Shown piece after piece: positions 25,932-34,129 of a stretch of 64,000 nt of DNA. Source of the stretch: Oscillospiraceae bacterium (GTDB lineage: Bacteria > Bacillota > Clostridia > Oscillospirales > Ruminococcaceae); assembly GCA_017848055.1 (NCBI GenBank), contig JAGALZ010000006.1, forward strand, positions 1 through 64,000, in the 5' to 3' direction. The position numbers and the translations under genes were made by a program. The notes below the pieces were generated by a model. It was not told the origin of the DNA. It saw only the letters and a program-made list of their open reading frames with translations, and made no database searches. Within the stretch, counting starts at the first letter, position 1; each line of letters opens with the position of its first letter.

Positions 25932-26933
25932 TTAATAGAATCTGTTCTTCATCTTGATAAAGATGAATACACCGATTCCTATAACAAGAACAACTGCAAC
26001 AATTATAATTACAACGATTACGCCCTTGCCGCCTTCGCCTGCTTCATCAGGAACGGACTCAAGCACTACAGAGTCAACTGTGATATTCTCGCCGACCTGG
26101 ATTGCTGTGTCAGTATTATCGATTGAAGCGGAAGCGTTATAGCCGTCAACGTTCTTTACAAAAAGCTTGTTGCCGTCTGCGTCTGTAAGCGGAGTCTGGA
26201 TAGTGAGGTTATCGATATAAACAACGTCACCCTTATATGCTGCGATAAACGGAAGTGTAATTGTAAAGGATGTTGTATCTCCTCTTGTACCGCTTTCCGG
26301 CTCAAGAATTACAAGTATACCATTTCTGAAGCCCTTTGCTTCAATCTCAGAAAACGCAACTGTACGCTCACCTGTTCTTACACCCTCAGCGTCGGAAGCA
26401 TGCAAGCTCATGGAAGAATTATTAAGAGCCACAGCTGCATCAGGGTGGAACTTAACCATCATACTGATAGTACAACCGTCGAAATTCTCAAGTCCGAACT
26501 TTTCAGCGTCGAGCTGGATACCCATCTGATAATTATAAACATAAGGGAGTCCGTTCTCGCCCGGAACTTCAAAGTCAGGGTCGGTATTATTAAGGTCGTT
26601 AGGGTCTGCCGGATTTCCTGCACGCTCGGTCTTATTGTCAGCCTTCATAACCATGCAGCCGCCCTGGTATCTTACCTTTGTCTGTCTTTCAACAGTGATT
26701 CCGGCCTCGTTCGTACCGTCCTCTGTAATGGTAACGTAATTCATAAAGTCCTTAGTGTCAAACGAAAGTGTCGGTTCCTTCTTGCCGTCAGGATATGCGA
26801 CAAGAATTGAATCGTCCTCAGGCTTCTTGAAGCCTGTTTTCTTGTCCTCTGCAAATGCTGTGGAGCAAAGCAGCGACGATGCAAAAACTGCTGTTGCAAG
26901 CAGTGAAGCTATTCTCTTAGCATACTTTTTCAC
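25932..26933 (-). CDS. Exported protein with C-terminal membrane anchor, function unknown
   Basis: 333 aa from GTG 26933, preceded by AAGGGG; the start at 27005 has no ribosome site. A Sec signal peptide ends near 'STAFAED', the middle is beta-rich with carbohydrate-binding-like segments ('FGLENFDGCTISMMVKF', 'GDVVYIDNLTIQTPL'), and a strong membrane helix lies close to the end ('VIVVIIIVAVVLVIGIGVF') followed by KMKNRFY. It is predicted to be tethered on the outer face of the membrane. The family is not recognised. It lies between an M23 peptidase and sigK. Confidence 0.75.
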   Translation of the reverse strand: MKKYAKRIASLLATAVFASSLLCSTAFAEDKKTGFKKPEDDSILVAYPDGKKEPTLSFDTKDFMNYVTITEDGTNEAGITVERQTKVRYQGGCMVMKADNKTERAGNPADPNDLNNTDPDFEVPGENGLPYVYNYQMGIQLDAEKFGLENFDGCTISMMVKFHPDAAVALNNSSMSLHASDAEGVRTGERTVAFSEIEAKGFRNGILVILEPESGTRGDTTSFTITLPFIAAYKGDVVYIDNLTIQTPLTDADGNKLFVKNVDGYNASASIDNTDTAIQVGENITVDSVVLESVPDEAGEGGKGVIVVIIIVAVVLVIGIGVFIFIKMKNRFY

Positions 26934-27085
26934 AAAAACAATCCCCTTTGCTGATTTTATATACCTTTGTATTATTATATTACACCATTGAAAACGTTTT
27001 GTCAAGGCGGATAATTCGGTCTTTTCGCACTTTTTTGTAAACTTTGATTTGCATTGTGTAAACGATTAACCAAAACCTTTCCGGC

Positions 27086-27772
27086 TCACAATCCGAACGG
27101 CACACGAAGCTTTTCCACGGCCTTTTTTTCGATTCTGGAAACATAGGAACGAGAGATGCCGAGCTTTTTTGCAACCTCTCTTTGTGTCAGCGGAAAATCC
27201 CCGCCGAGCCCGTATCTCATTGATATAATAAGCTTCTCACGTTCATCAAGAAGCTCATCGATATATCGGCGCAGCTTCTGGGAATTTATTTTCAAATCGA
27301 CCTGCTCTGAAACGTCGGTATCGTCGGCAATTATATCGGCAAGCGAGAGGGTATTTCCGTCCTTATCGGTATCGAGGGTATCTGTGAAAAACACCTCAGA
27401 AGAGGATTTCCTGATACTTCTGAAATGCATGAGTATTTCGTTTTCAACACATCTGCTGGCATATGTTGCAAAACGTGTTCCCTTGGTATAGTCGAATGTC
27501 TGAACAGCTTTTATCAGACCGATGGTGCCAATCGAAATGAGGTCGTCGATGTCTGCTGAGGTTGCGTAATACTTTTTAATAATGTGCGCTACCAATCTGA
27601 GGTTGTGGCTGATAAGCTTTTCCTTTGCTTTTGAATCTCCGTTTGCAAATGCCTCGAAGCACTGCCTTTCTTCCTTTGCGGAAAGCGGCTTCGGAAAAGC
27701 GCCTGCACTTTCAAAGTGGAGTGCAAAGAGCAAAAGGCTGTCTTCAAAGAGCTTCAGGATAAGGTCAAGCAT
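27086..27772 (-). CDS. sigK: Sporulation sigma factor SigK (with pro-sequence)
   Basis: 228 aa. A hydrophobic pro-region of about 20-28 residues precedes 'FPKPLSAKEER', like the Bacillus pro-SigK junction. Region 2 has 'LISHNLRLVAHIIKKY' and 'DLISIGTIGLIKAVQTFD', region 4 has 'TQREVAKKLGISRSYVSRIEKKA', diagnostic of SigK/SigE types. SigK directs late mother-cell transcription. The gene is continuous, with no skin-type element. Presence implies a spore-forming ancestry or ability. Confidence 0.9.
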   Translation of the reverse strand: MLDLILKLFEDSLLLFALHFESAGAFPKPLSAKEERQCFEAFANGDSKAKEKLISHNLRLVAHIIKKYYATSADIDDLISIGTIGLIKAVQTFDYTKGTRFATYASRCVENEILMHFRSIRKSSSEVFFTDTLDTDKDGNTLSLADIIADDTDVSEQVDLKINSQKLRRYIDELLDEREKLIISMRYGLGGDFPLTQREVAKKLGISRSYVSRIEKKAVEKLRVPFGL

Positions 27773-27852
27773 AATGGTTATCTCCCCTTTTCGTCAGATA
27801 CCTTTATATATACGCATACGACAGCTTTTCCTATGCCCGAAGGAAAAAAATA

Positions 27853-27880
27853 AAAGCTCCCTCAATTGAGAGAGAGCTTT
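27853..27880 (-). terminator. Terminator after zinc-ribbon membrane protein
   Basis: AAAGCTCCCTC / GAGAGAGCTTT stem (one mismatch) around AATT, with flanking A/T tracts. Confidence 0.7.
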
Positions 27881-27892
27881 ACTTGCAGACAT

Positions 27893-28384
27893 TTACATCA
27901 TTGACATTGCAAATATCGAAAAAGCAACACTACCTACCACGCCGAGAATACCCAGAACTATCGAAACGATAGCGCAGATACGTGCCGTCTTTGCGGCAGA
28001 GGTTACCTCAGGGTTATTAGGCGAAAGGGTTGTTGCACTGTTGGCAAATACGATTGCAATTATTGAGAAGATTAAAAATGGATTTATGAATATGGACAGA
28101 ATACCCAGGATGCGGGCATTGTTAGCCTTGGTAACAGCGACGCTGTCACCGTTGTAGCCCATATATCCGCCCGTACCGTATGGATTGGGCTGTCCGTAAC
28201 GTGGGACACCGTATGGATTCTGTCCGTACTGATTGTTGCCGTACTGGTTCTGACCATACTGCATATTGCCGAAATTCGTCTGTGGCTGAGGTGGGATTTC
28301 GTTTTCTATCGGATTTCCGCAGTACTGGCAGGTTGTATCATTTTCGTTTTCAATTACTGCTCCGCAATACTTACAGTTTTTCAT
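27893..28384 (-). CDS. Zinc-ribbon, QYG-repeat, two-helix membrane protein (DUF4190-like)
   Basis: 163 aa. An N-terminal zinc ribbon has two CxxC pairs (CKYCG near residue 4, CQYCG near residue 19). A low-complexity linker of repeated Q-Y-G-N/Q units (about residues 38-75) follows, then two membrane helices ('ILGILSIFINPFLIFSIIAIVF' and 'ICAIVSIVLGILGVVG') in the arrangement of DUF4190-type proteins. Function is unknown; the ribbon is cytosolic. The ATG at 28384 has AGGAGG upstream. Confidence 0.8.
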   Translation of the reverse strand: MKNCKYCGAVIENENDTTCQYCGNPIENEIPPQPQTNFGNMQYGQNQYGNNQYGQNPYGVPRYGQPNPYGTGGYMGYNGDSVAVTKANNARILGILSIFINPFLIFSIIAIVFANSATTLSPNNPEVTSAAKTARICAIVSIVLGILGVVGSVAFSIFAMSMM

Positions 28385-28548
28385 AGCTGTTCCTCCTGAG
28401 TATATATTATATAATGTATATCGGTAAAATTATAACATATACCTCGACTTTTTTCAAGCGGAAACTTTCTTTCTTGACTCTTTGTTACAAAAGACGCAAC
28501 CGTCAAAGGGCTTATATAAAGTAATTTTACTAAATCTCATAAAAACGC

Positions 28549-28577
28549 TTGACAAGGGGTTTTTAATAGTGTATAAT
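28549..28577 (+). promoter_or_regulatory. Consensus promoter for rpmG-secE-nusG-rplKA
   Basis: TTGACA (28549-28554), 17-nt spacer, TATAAT (28572-28577): a perfect consensus about 170 nt before rpmG. Confidence 0.9.
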
Positions 28578-28584
28578 TGTCTTA

Positions 28585-28735
28585 CCTCTTTATGAGGTCT
28601 ATTTTTTGCGCCCTTTTTTGCGTAAAAACATTTAAAACCTCAGAATCCGATAATACTGTCGGAGTGCGGCACACGGTCGCATGAGGGAGGCAGACAATGC
28701 TCTATTTGTTCTTGTAGAGCATAATTTTCGTCAGG
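28585..28735 (+). ncRNA. Structured 5' leader of the rpmG operon
   Basis: The long leader holds ACCTC-TTTAT-GAGGT followed soon by TTTTTT (about 28586-28607, terminator-like) and a perfect stem ATGCTCTA / TAGAGCAT near 28697-28722, just ahead of the CAGGAGG ribosome site. An attenuation or antitermination role is possible; I do not recognise a named RNA family. Confidence 0.4.
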
Positions 28736-28746
28736 AGGTGCCGAAT

Positions 28747-28896
28747 ATGAGAGTTAAAATTACACTGGCATGCACAGAATGCAAGCAAAGAAATTACAAC
28801 ACAAAGAAGAACAAGAAGAATGACCCTGACAGACTTGAAATGAACAAGTACTGCAAGTTCTGTAAGAAGCATACTCTTCACAAGGAAACAAAGTAA
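28747..28896 (+). CDS. rpmG: 50S ribosomal protein L33
   Basis: 49 aa, typical L33 length, starting at ATG 28747 behind CAGGAGGTG (an upstream in-frame ATG at 28681 is in the leader). It carries the zinc-binding form: '[11 protein letters not shown]' and '[16 protein letters not shown]', two CxxC pairs. It is a structural protein near the ribosomal E site. secE follows 20 nt later, the standard Firmicutes order rpmG-secE-nusG. Confidence 0.97.
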   Translation: MRVKITLACTECKQRNYNTKKNKKNDPDRLEMNKYCKFCKKHTLHKETK

Positions 28897-28916
28897 TTTC
28901 CTAAGGGGGCTGCTTT

Positions 28917-29162
28917 ATGGGTAAAACAAATGAAAATGCTAAGGCTAAAGCAAAGCCAGAAGCAAAGAAGAAGGGCGGTATCGGCAAGTACTTCAGAGAT
29001 TTGAGGAGCGAGCTAAAAAAGGTTACCTGGCCCAGCAAGAAGCAGGTTGCTAACAATACGGGCATCGTACTTGTTACAATGTGCCTCACCGGTCTTTTCC
29101 TTGCAGGTGTTGACCTGGGACTCGGTTGGCTTGTTTCAACACTTGTCAACATCGGTGCATAA
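28917..29162 (+). CDS. secE: Preprotein translocase subunit SecE
   Basis: 81 aa. A Lys/Ala-rich N-terminus is followed by the SecE signature 'FRDLRSELKKVTWPSKKQV' and one membrane helix ('IVLVTMCLTGLFLAGVDLGLGWLV' region). It clamps SecY in the membrane. It is preceded by AAGGGGG and followed by nusG. Confidence 0.96.
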   Translation: MGKTNENAKAKAKPEAKKKGGIGKYFRDLRSELKKVTWPSKKQVANNTGIVLVTMCLTGLFLAGVDLGLGWLVSTLVNIGA

Positions 29163-29230
29163 GGCAAAGACTTAAAGAAGCGGTTTTCGCCGCAGGTATG
29201 CGAGTTTTTTGAGTAAGGAGCGAAGGAACA

Positions 29231-29755
29231 ATGGCAGAACAGGCAAAATGGTATGTTGTTCACACCTATTCGGGTTACGAAAACAAAGTAACCGAGTACA
29301 TCAAAAAAGTAGTTGAAAACCGTGGTATTCAGGATCTTATTCCTGAAGTTATGGTGCCGACTGAGCTTGTTACCGAAGTTAAGGATAACAAGACTACAGA
29401 GGCAGAAAGAAAGCTTTTCCCAAGCTATGTGCTCGTTAAGATGGTTATGACCGACGACACATGGTATATCGTAAGAAACACAAGAGGCGTTACAGGTTTC
29501 GTGGGACCAGGGTCAAAGCCGGTTCCGCTTACCGACAAGGAAGTTGCTGCTCTGGGTGTAGAAACTCACAGAGTTGAAGTAAGCGTCAACTTCGAGGAGG
29601 GCGACGAAATCACTGTTACAGGCGGTTCGTTCGAAGGCTTCTCAGGTACTGTCAAGAGCATTAATCTCGAAGCTCAGACTGTTGACGTTACAGTTTCTAT
29701 GTTCGGAAGAGAAACTCCGGTTACACTGCCTATCCATCAGGTTTCAAAGGCATAA
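29231..29755 (+). CDS. nusG: Transcription elongation/antitermination factor NusG
   Basis: 174 aa. The NGN domain begins 'AKWYVVHTYSGYENKV' and contains 'FPSYVLVKMVMTDDTWYIVR'; the KOW domain contains 'EEGDEITVTGGSFEGFSGTV'. It binds RNA polymerase and couples it to Rho or the ribosome. Complete, in its canonical place before rplK. Confidence 0.97.
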   Translation: MAEQAKWYVVHTYSGYENKVTEYIKKVVENRGIQDLIPEVMVPTELVTEVKDNKTTEAERKLFPSYVLVKMVMTDDTWYIVRNTRGVTGFVGPGSKPVPLTDKEVAALGVETHRVEVSVNFEEGDEITVTGGSFEGFSGTVKSINLEAQTVDVTVSMFGRETPVTLPIHQVSKA

Positions 29756-29806
29756 GCTTTCGGTTATTCGTTTATTCGTCTTTTTGAAGCATGTCGCTTC
29801 TCAAAA

Positions 29807-29843
29807 GTGGGAGAGCCTTGAAAAATACGGCTCGCCTTACCAC
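29807..29843 (+). ncRNA. rplK leader element (GUGG...CCAC stem)
   Basis: GTGGGAGAGCC and GGCTCGCCTTACCAC fold into a stem with an A-rich loop, 20 nt before rplK. This resembles the 'GUGGGAG...ACCAC' leader commonly found before Firmicutes rplK and may be part of ribosomal-protein autoregulation. Confidence 0.5.
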
Positions 29844-29863
29844 AATTAATGGAGGTGTGCATA

Positions 29864-30289
29864 ATGGCACAAAAAGTAGTAGGCTTAATTAAGCTTCAGA
29901 TTCCTGCAGGTAAAGCAACTCCTGCACCACCTGTTGGCCCTGCACTTGGTCAGCACGGTGTAAACATCATGGCATTTACAAAGGACTTCAACGAGAGAAC
30001 TAAGAACGATATGGGTCTTATCATCCCTGTTGTTATCACTGTTTACGCAGACCGTTCTTTCACATTCATCACAAAGACTCCTCCTGCAGCCGTTCTTATC
30101 AAGAAGGCTTGCGGAATCGAATCAGCTTCCGGCACTCCTAACAAGACTAAGGTTGCTAAGATTACTAAGGAGCAGATTCAGAAGATTGCAGAGCAGAAGA
30201 TGCCTGACCTTAACGCAGCAAGCGTTGAAGCAGCTATGAGCATGATTGCCGGTACTGCTCGTTCTATGGGCGTAGAGGTCGTTGACTAA
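29864..30289 (+). CDS. rplK: 50S ribosomal protein L11
   Basis: 141 aa from ATG 29864 (GGAGGTG upstream; an ATG five codons earlier overlaps the ribosome site). Contains '[27 protein letters not shown]' class N-terminus and the rRNA-binding end '[14 protein letters not shown]'. It forms the GTPase-associated stalk base. Confidence 0.97.
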   Translation: MAQKVVGLIKLQIPAGKATPAPPVGPALGQHGVNIMAFTKDFNERTKNDMGLIIPVVITVYADRSFTFITKTPPAAVLIKKACGIESASGTPNKTKVAKITKEQIQKIAEQKMPDLNAASVEAAMSMIAGTARSMGVEVVD

Positions 30290-30310
30290 TAAGTTTTAGT
30301 GTGCACAGTG

Positions 30311-30399
30311 CATAAATTCTTTACTAATTTATGCCGATGAAGGTGGGAGGAATTTTTCCGCTAACCGTTTTGCGACTTTAGCATTGCGGTATCACCACC
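30311..30399 (+). ncRNA. Intercistronic structures before rplA
   Basis: CATAAATT-7nt-AATTTATG (30311-30333) is a perfect 8-bp stem. GGTGG (30342-30346, in a GGTGGGAGG motif) can close with CCACC (30395-30399), resembling the rplK leader motif. A second copy of the same regulatory signal before rplA is plausible. Confidence 0.4.
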
Positions 30400-30417
30400 A
30401 ATGAGGAGGAAATAATA

Positions 30418-31113
30418 ATGAAACATGGTAAGAATTATGTTGACGCTGCTAAGAGCGTTGACAGAGCAAAGCTCTATGACGCACCTGAAGCTCTTGAACT
30501 CGCTTGCAAGTGCGCAAAGGCAAAGTTTGATGAAACTGTAGAAGCTCACATCCGTCTGGGCGTTGACTCCCGTCACGCTGACCAGCAGGTTAGAGGAGCT
30601 GTTGTTCTTCCTAACGGAACAGGTAAGACTGTAAGAGTCTGCGTATTCTGCAAGGAAGATAAGTACGATGCAGCTAAGGAAGCCGGCGCTGACTATGTTG
30701 GCGGCATGGACCTTGTTGACAAGATTATGAAGGAAAACTGGATGGAGTTCGACGTTGTTGTTGCTTCTCCTGACATGATGGGCCTTGTTGGTCGTCTTGG
30801 TAAGGTTCTCGGTCCTCGTGGACTTATGCCTAACCCAAAGGCTGGTACTGTAACTCCTGACGTTGCTAAGGCTGTTATGGAAGCTAAGGCTGGTAAGATT
30901 GAGTACCGTCTTGACAAGACAAACATCATCCACTGCCCTATCGGTAAGGCTTCCTTCGGTAAGGATAAGCTCGAGGAAAACTTCAACACACTCATGGACG
31001 CAGTTGTTAAGGCTAAGCCTGCTGCTGCTAAGGGCCAGTACCTCAAGAGCGTTGTAGTTTCTTCTACAATGGGCGTTGGTATCAAGGTTAATACTTCCAA
31101 GTACGGTGTTTAA
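30418..31113 (+). CDS. rplA: 50S ribosomal protein L1
   Basis: 231 aa, full length. Signatures: '[20 protein letters not shown]', '[15 protein letters not shown]'-type '[17 protein letters not shown]' and '[14 protein letters not shown]'. It builds the mobile L1 stalk and is often the autogenous repressor of this operon. The ribosome site is GAGGAGG. It is followed by a strong terminator, so rplK-rplA is separated from rplJ-rplL here. Confidence 0.97.
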   Translation: MKHGKNYVDAAKSVDRAKLYDAPEALELACKCAKAKFDETVEAHIRLGVDSRHADQQVRGAVVLPNGTGKTVRVCVFCKEDKYDAAKEAGADYVGGMDLVDKIMKENWMEFDVVVASPDMMGLVGRLGKVLGPRGLMPNPKAGTVTPDVAKAVMEAKAGKIEYRLDKTNIIHCPIGKASFGKDKLEENFNTLMDAVVKAKPAAAKGQYLKSVVVSSTMGVGIKVNTSKYGV

Positions 31114-31138
31114 TCTCTGATTCAAACTTGAATTGCTT

Positions 31139-31171
31139 CCCCGTCGCTTTATTGCGGCGGGGTTTTGTTTT
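31139..31171 (+). terminator. Terminator after rplA
   Basis: CCCCGTCGC / GCGGCGGGG stem with TTTATT loop and TTTTGTTTT tail. Confidence 0.9.
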
Positions 31172-31241
31172 GCTCAAAAACTTTTTGTTATTATGAACAA
31201 AAAGAAGCTCCTTTTTTCTGCAAAATCTTTAATCAATTATA

Positions 31242-31270
31242 TTGACAAATCATATAGTATTTTGTATAAT
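31242..31270 (+). promoter_or_regulatory. Consensus promoter for the heptad-repeat membrane protein
   Basis: TTGACA (31242-31247), 17-nt spacer, TATAAT (31265-31270); 30 nt from the start codon. Confidence 0.85.
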
Positions 31271-31299
31271 GATATTATCAATTTATTTTCAGGAGATGA

Positions 31300-32838
31300 A
31301 TGTCAATGCCAAGCACCGTAGAATTGGAAAAGCTTCAAAGCACTCTCGATTACTTCAAGAGATACTACGAGTTCGGCGATGCGATTTCGGTTTATCAGGA
31401 AAATCGCCGCTACCTCGGTACCTATATTCATTCACGCTCTGATGTTGAGGAGCAGTTCGGACTTAGAGATAAGCTAAAAAAAGCTATGCTCCTTTCGCTG
31501 GGTGCCGGCGCTGTCTGCGGTCTGATTGCATTGCTGATTGCAGGACTTTCCGATTTCGGACTTAAAAATATTATTGCATTCGTTGTTACTGCGGCTGTTG
31601 TTTTTGTTGCCGCTAGTTATGTACTTAAGAATATGATTAACAAGAAGTTCCTCATCAAGTGGGAGGAACAGAAGGATGTCAATGTTGGTCTGACAGCTCA
31701 AGTTGAAGACCTCGAAAAGCGTTGCCAGGCTCTCGAGAAGCAACAGAAGGACTACCTCTCTGCTCTCGAAGAAAAGAAGCTTGCTCACATCCCTGTAAAA
31801 TACATCGAAGAAGCCGAAACAATTGCCGATTATGTCAGAAACGACAAGGCTGAAACAGTTGAAGCGGCTGTAAAGATGCACGAAGATATGCTTGCTGCTA
31901 AAAAGGCTGAAGAGGAAGAAAAGGCAAGAAGAGCTGCTGAACTCAGAGTTGCTGCACAGAAGAAGCAGGAGCTTCAGAAAAAGCAGGAAGCAGAAAAGAA
32001 GCAGAGCAATCCATTCCTCAAGCTTGGTGCTTCAAAGCCTGCTCAGAAATCACAGCAGACTTCTGCTGTTAGCGTAAAGTCTACATCATCCGGCGGTCTG
32101 AAGCTTTCCATGAACGGACGTACTGCCGGAAAGAAACCGGCTGTTTCCCCTGCTTCAAAGCCATCATCGGGACAGTCAATTGAAAACGAAATCGGACTTG
32201 AACTCCAGAGAGTTCTCGGAGCATCCGTTTCGCCTGCTCCGACGACATCTTCAAGGTCTTCTAGAAAACCTGCCGCTACCCTTTCAATCAATTCTTTCAC
32301 AGAGAGAAAGCACGCCGAAGAGCTCGCTGCTCAGAAGGCTGCGGCTATCTCCGAAGACCCGATATTCAAGGCTGTTATGGCTGAAGAGCCTGCACCTGTA
32401 GTTGAAGAGGTTGCTCCTATCGTTGAAGAGGTTTCACCCGTCGTTGAAGAGGTTGCACCTGTCGTTGAAGAGGTTGCACCTATCGCTGAGGAAGTTACAC
32501 CTATCGCTGAGGAAGTTACACCTATCGCTGAGGAAGTTACACCTATCGCTGAGGAAGTTGCTCCTGTAGTTGAAGAGGTTGCTCCTGTCGTTGAAGAAGT
32601 TGCACCTATCGTTGAGGAAGTTGCACCTATCGTTGAGGAAGTTGCACCTATCGCTGAGGAAGTTGCTCCTATCGTTGAAGAGGCAGTTGTTGAACAGCCA
32701 AAGAGCTTCTCCGGACTTTCAATGAGCTCCTTCGGTCAGAACAAGCCAAAGCCTGCAGCTCCCGTTGAGGAAGCTACCGAAATCCCTCAGAGCAAACCAT
32801 CTTCGGGATTCCTCAGAATGTCCCAGAGTTCAAAATAA
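31300..32838 (+). CDS. Membrane protein with coiled coil and (P-x-x-E-E-V-x) tandem repeats, function unknown
   Basis: 512 aa. Two membrane helices (about 62-83 and 90-110) are followed by a coiled coil (125-165), an Ala/Lys/Glu-rich helix with 'AAKKAEEEEKARRAAEL', Ser/Pro/Lys-rich linkers, and 14 tandem heptads of form P-[IV]-[VA]-E-E-V-[ATS] (32395-32688), then a basic tail. The bulk is predicted to be cytosolic, because the TM hairpin is short and near the N-terminus. The start is ATG 31300 with AGGAG close by (ATG 31306 also possible). No family is recognised. It sits between rplA and rplJ, splitting a normally contiguous ribosomal gene set. Confidence 0.8.
   Translation: MSMPSTVELEKLQSTLDYFKRYYEFGDAISVYQENRRYLGTYIHSRSDVEEQFGLRDKLKKAMLLSLGAGAVCGLIALLIAGLSDFGLKNIIAFVVTAAVVFVAASYVLKNMINKKFLIKWEEQKDVNVGLTAQVEDLEKRCQALEKQQKDYLSALEEKKLAHIPVKYIEEAETIADYVRNDKAETVEAAVKMHEDMLAAKKAEEEEKARRAAELRVAAQKKQELQKKQEAEKKQSNPFLKLGASKPAQKSQQTSAVSVKSTSSGGLKLSMNGRTAGKKPAVSPASKPSSGQSIENEIGLELQRVLGASVSPAPTTSSRSSRKPAATLSINSFTERKHAEELAAQKAAAISEDPIFKAVMAEEPAPVVEEVAPIVEEVSPVVEEVAPVVEEVAPIAEEVTPIAEEVTPIAEEVTPIAEEVAPVVEEVAPVVEEVAPIVEEVAPIVEEVAPIAEEVAPIVEEAVVEQPKSFSGLSMSSFGQNKPKPAAPVEEATEIPQSKPSSGFLRMSQSSK
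32395..32688 (+). repeat. 21-bp tandem repeat (14 units) inside the membrane protein gene
   Basis: Fourteen in-frame 21-nt units encode P-x-x-E-E-V-x. Neighbouring units are nearly identical at the DNA level (for example four PIAEEVT/A units in a row), a sign of recent slippage or unequal recombination and probable copy-number variation. Confidence 0.95.
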
Positions 32839-32859
32839 AAAAATATTTTTTAAAAGTAC

Positions 32860-32888
32860 TTGACATCCTATGTGGGATGTGGTATAAT
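32860..32888 (+). promoter_or_regulatory. rplJ-rplL promoter with palindromic spacer
   Basis: TTGACA (32860-32865), 17-nt spacer, TATAAT (32883-32888). The spacer contains ACATCC-6nt-GGATGT (32864-32881), overlapping the -35 end: a possible operator, or chance. Confidence 0.85.
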
Positions 32889-32894
32889 AATCAA

Positions 32895-33010
32895 GCATTC
32901 GTATCTAAAGACAGTCGGTGGAGCAATCCGTAAGTCCGACCGAGGAAAGAATAGCAAGGTTAAAATTATGACTTTGTATCCTTTTCTCTCTTTGGGAAAA
33001 GGATTTTTCT
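32895..33010 (+). ncRNA. L10 leader (rplJ autoregulatory RNA) with attenuator
   Basis: The leader includes the conserved 'AAGACAGTCGGTGGAG' and 'GTAAGTCCGACCGAGG' blocks typical of the L10 leader bound by L10-(L12)4. It is followed by ATCCTTTTC...GGGAAAAGGAT and TTTTTCTTT (about 32978-33010), an intrinsic terminator that would serve as attenuator. Confidence 0.85.
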
Positions 33011-33068
33011 TTGCCGTTTATCCGGCGTGATGCGAATAGAAAAATTTCGCAAAGAGGTGAATACTTAA

Positions 33069-33575
33069 ATGCCAAGTGAAAAGGTTCTGCTTCAGAAGCA
33101 GGAAAGAGTTGCTGAGCTTACAGAGCTCCTTTCTAACGCTGTTGCCGGCGTAATCGTTGATTACAAGGGTATCACTGTTGAGGAGGATACTGCTCTTCGT
33201 CGTTCACTCCGTGAGGCAGGTGTTAACTACTTCGTAGAAAAGAACACTCTTCTGAGATTCGCTGTTAAGAACGTTGGCCTTGACGGTCTCGCTGATGTTC
33301 TCGAAGGCACATCTGCTATCGCTATCTCTAACAATGACGAAACAGCTGCAGCAAGAATTCTCGGTGAATTCGCTGAGAAGGCAGGCGATAAGTTCAATCT
33401 TAAGGCAGGCTTCATCGGAACAGAGGTTTACGACGCTCAGGGCGTTACTGCTCTCTCCAAGATTCCTTCCAAGGAAGTTCTTCTCGCACAGCTCGTTGGT
33501 TCCCTCCAGGGCCCAATCCAGAAGCTCGCTGCTACACTTCAGGCCGTTGTGGACAAGAACGGCGATGCTGCATAA
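33069..33575 (+). CDS. rplJ: 50S ribosomal protein L10
   Basis: 168 aa, full length. 'AGVIVDYKGITVEEDTALRR' and 'YFVEKNTLLRFAVK' form the rRNA-binding region; the C-terminal helix 'QLVGSLQGPIQKLAATLQAV' binds L12 dimers. It is autoregulated via the leader upstream. Ribosome site AAAGAGGTG. Confidence 0.97.
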   Translation: MPSEKVLLQKQERVAELTELLSNAVAGVIVDYKGITVEEDTALRRSLREAGVNYFVEKNTLLRFAVKNVGLDGLADVLEGTSAIAISNNDETAAARILGEFAEKAGDKFNLKAGFIGTEVYDAQGVTALSKIPSKEVLLAQLVGSLQGPIQKLAATLQAVVDKNGDAA

Positions 33576-33656
33576 TTTACTTGCAGCCTAAACTCATTGC
33601 AGATTATTTCTGCACAACACTAAATTTATGATTATTATTAAAAGGAGATTATTATC

Positions 33657-34028
33657 ATGGCTTCAGAAAAGATTTTAAAGTTTGTTGAAGATATCAAGGC
33701 TCTTAGCGTTCTCGAGCTCTCCGAGCTTGTAACTGCTATCCAGGACGAATTCGGTGTAACAGCTGCTATCGCTGCTGCTCCAGCTGGCGGCGCTGCTGCT
33801 CCTGCTGCTGAGGAAAAGACTGAGTTCGACGTAATCCTCGCTTCCTTCGGTGATGCTAAGATGGGCGTTATCAAGGCTGTTAAGGAAATCACAGGTCTTG
33901 GCCTTAAGGAAGCTAAGGAGCTCGTTGAAGGCGCTCCTAAGGCTATCAAGGAAGGCGCTTCCAAGGCAGAGGCTGAAGAGCTCAAGGCTAAGCTCGAGGC
34001 TGCTGGCGCTACAATCGAACTCAAGTAA
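33657..34028 (+). CDS. rplL: 50S ribosomal protein L7/L12
   Basis: 123 aa. An N-terminal dimerisation region (1-35), Ala/Gly hinge (about 37-52) and C-terminal factor-binding domain (56-123) with '[19 protein letters not shown]' are all present. It recruits translational GTPases to the ribosome. AAAGGAG precedes the start. It is closed by a strong terminator; rpoB does not follow. Confidence 0.98.
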   Translation: MASEKILKFVEDIKALSVLELSELVTAIQDEFGVTAAIAAAPAGGAAAPAAEEKTEFDVILASFGDAKMGVIKAVKEITGLGLKEAKELVEGAPKAIKEGASKAEAEELKAKLEAAGATIELK

Positions 34029-34056
34029 TTTAATTCTTAATTTACTTATTTTGCTA

Positions 34057-34091
34057 ACAAAACCACCGCTTTTTTCGGGCGGTGGTTTTCT
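34057..34091 (+). terminator. Terminator after rplL
   Basis: AAAACCACCGC / GCGGTGGTTTT perfect stem with TTTTTTCGG loop, 28 nt past the stop. Confidence 0.9.
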
Positions 34092-34129
34092 GTACATACG
34101 ACATTTTTGCCGAAAGGACTGACTTATAT

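Noticed and set aside
30361..31125. 254-codon minus-strand frame over rplA
   Set aside because: Antisense shadow of a universally conserved ribosomal gene with no independent support.
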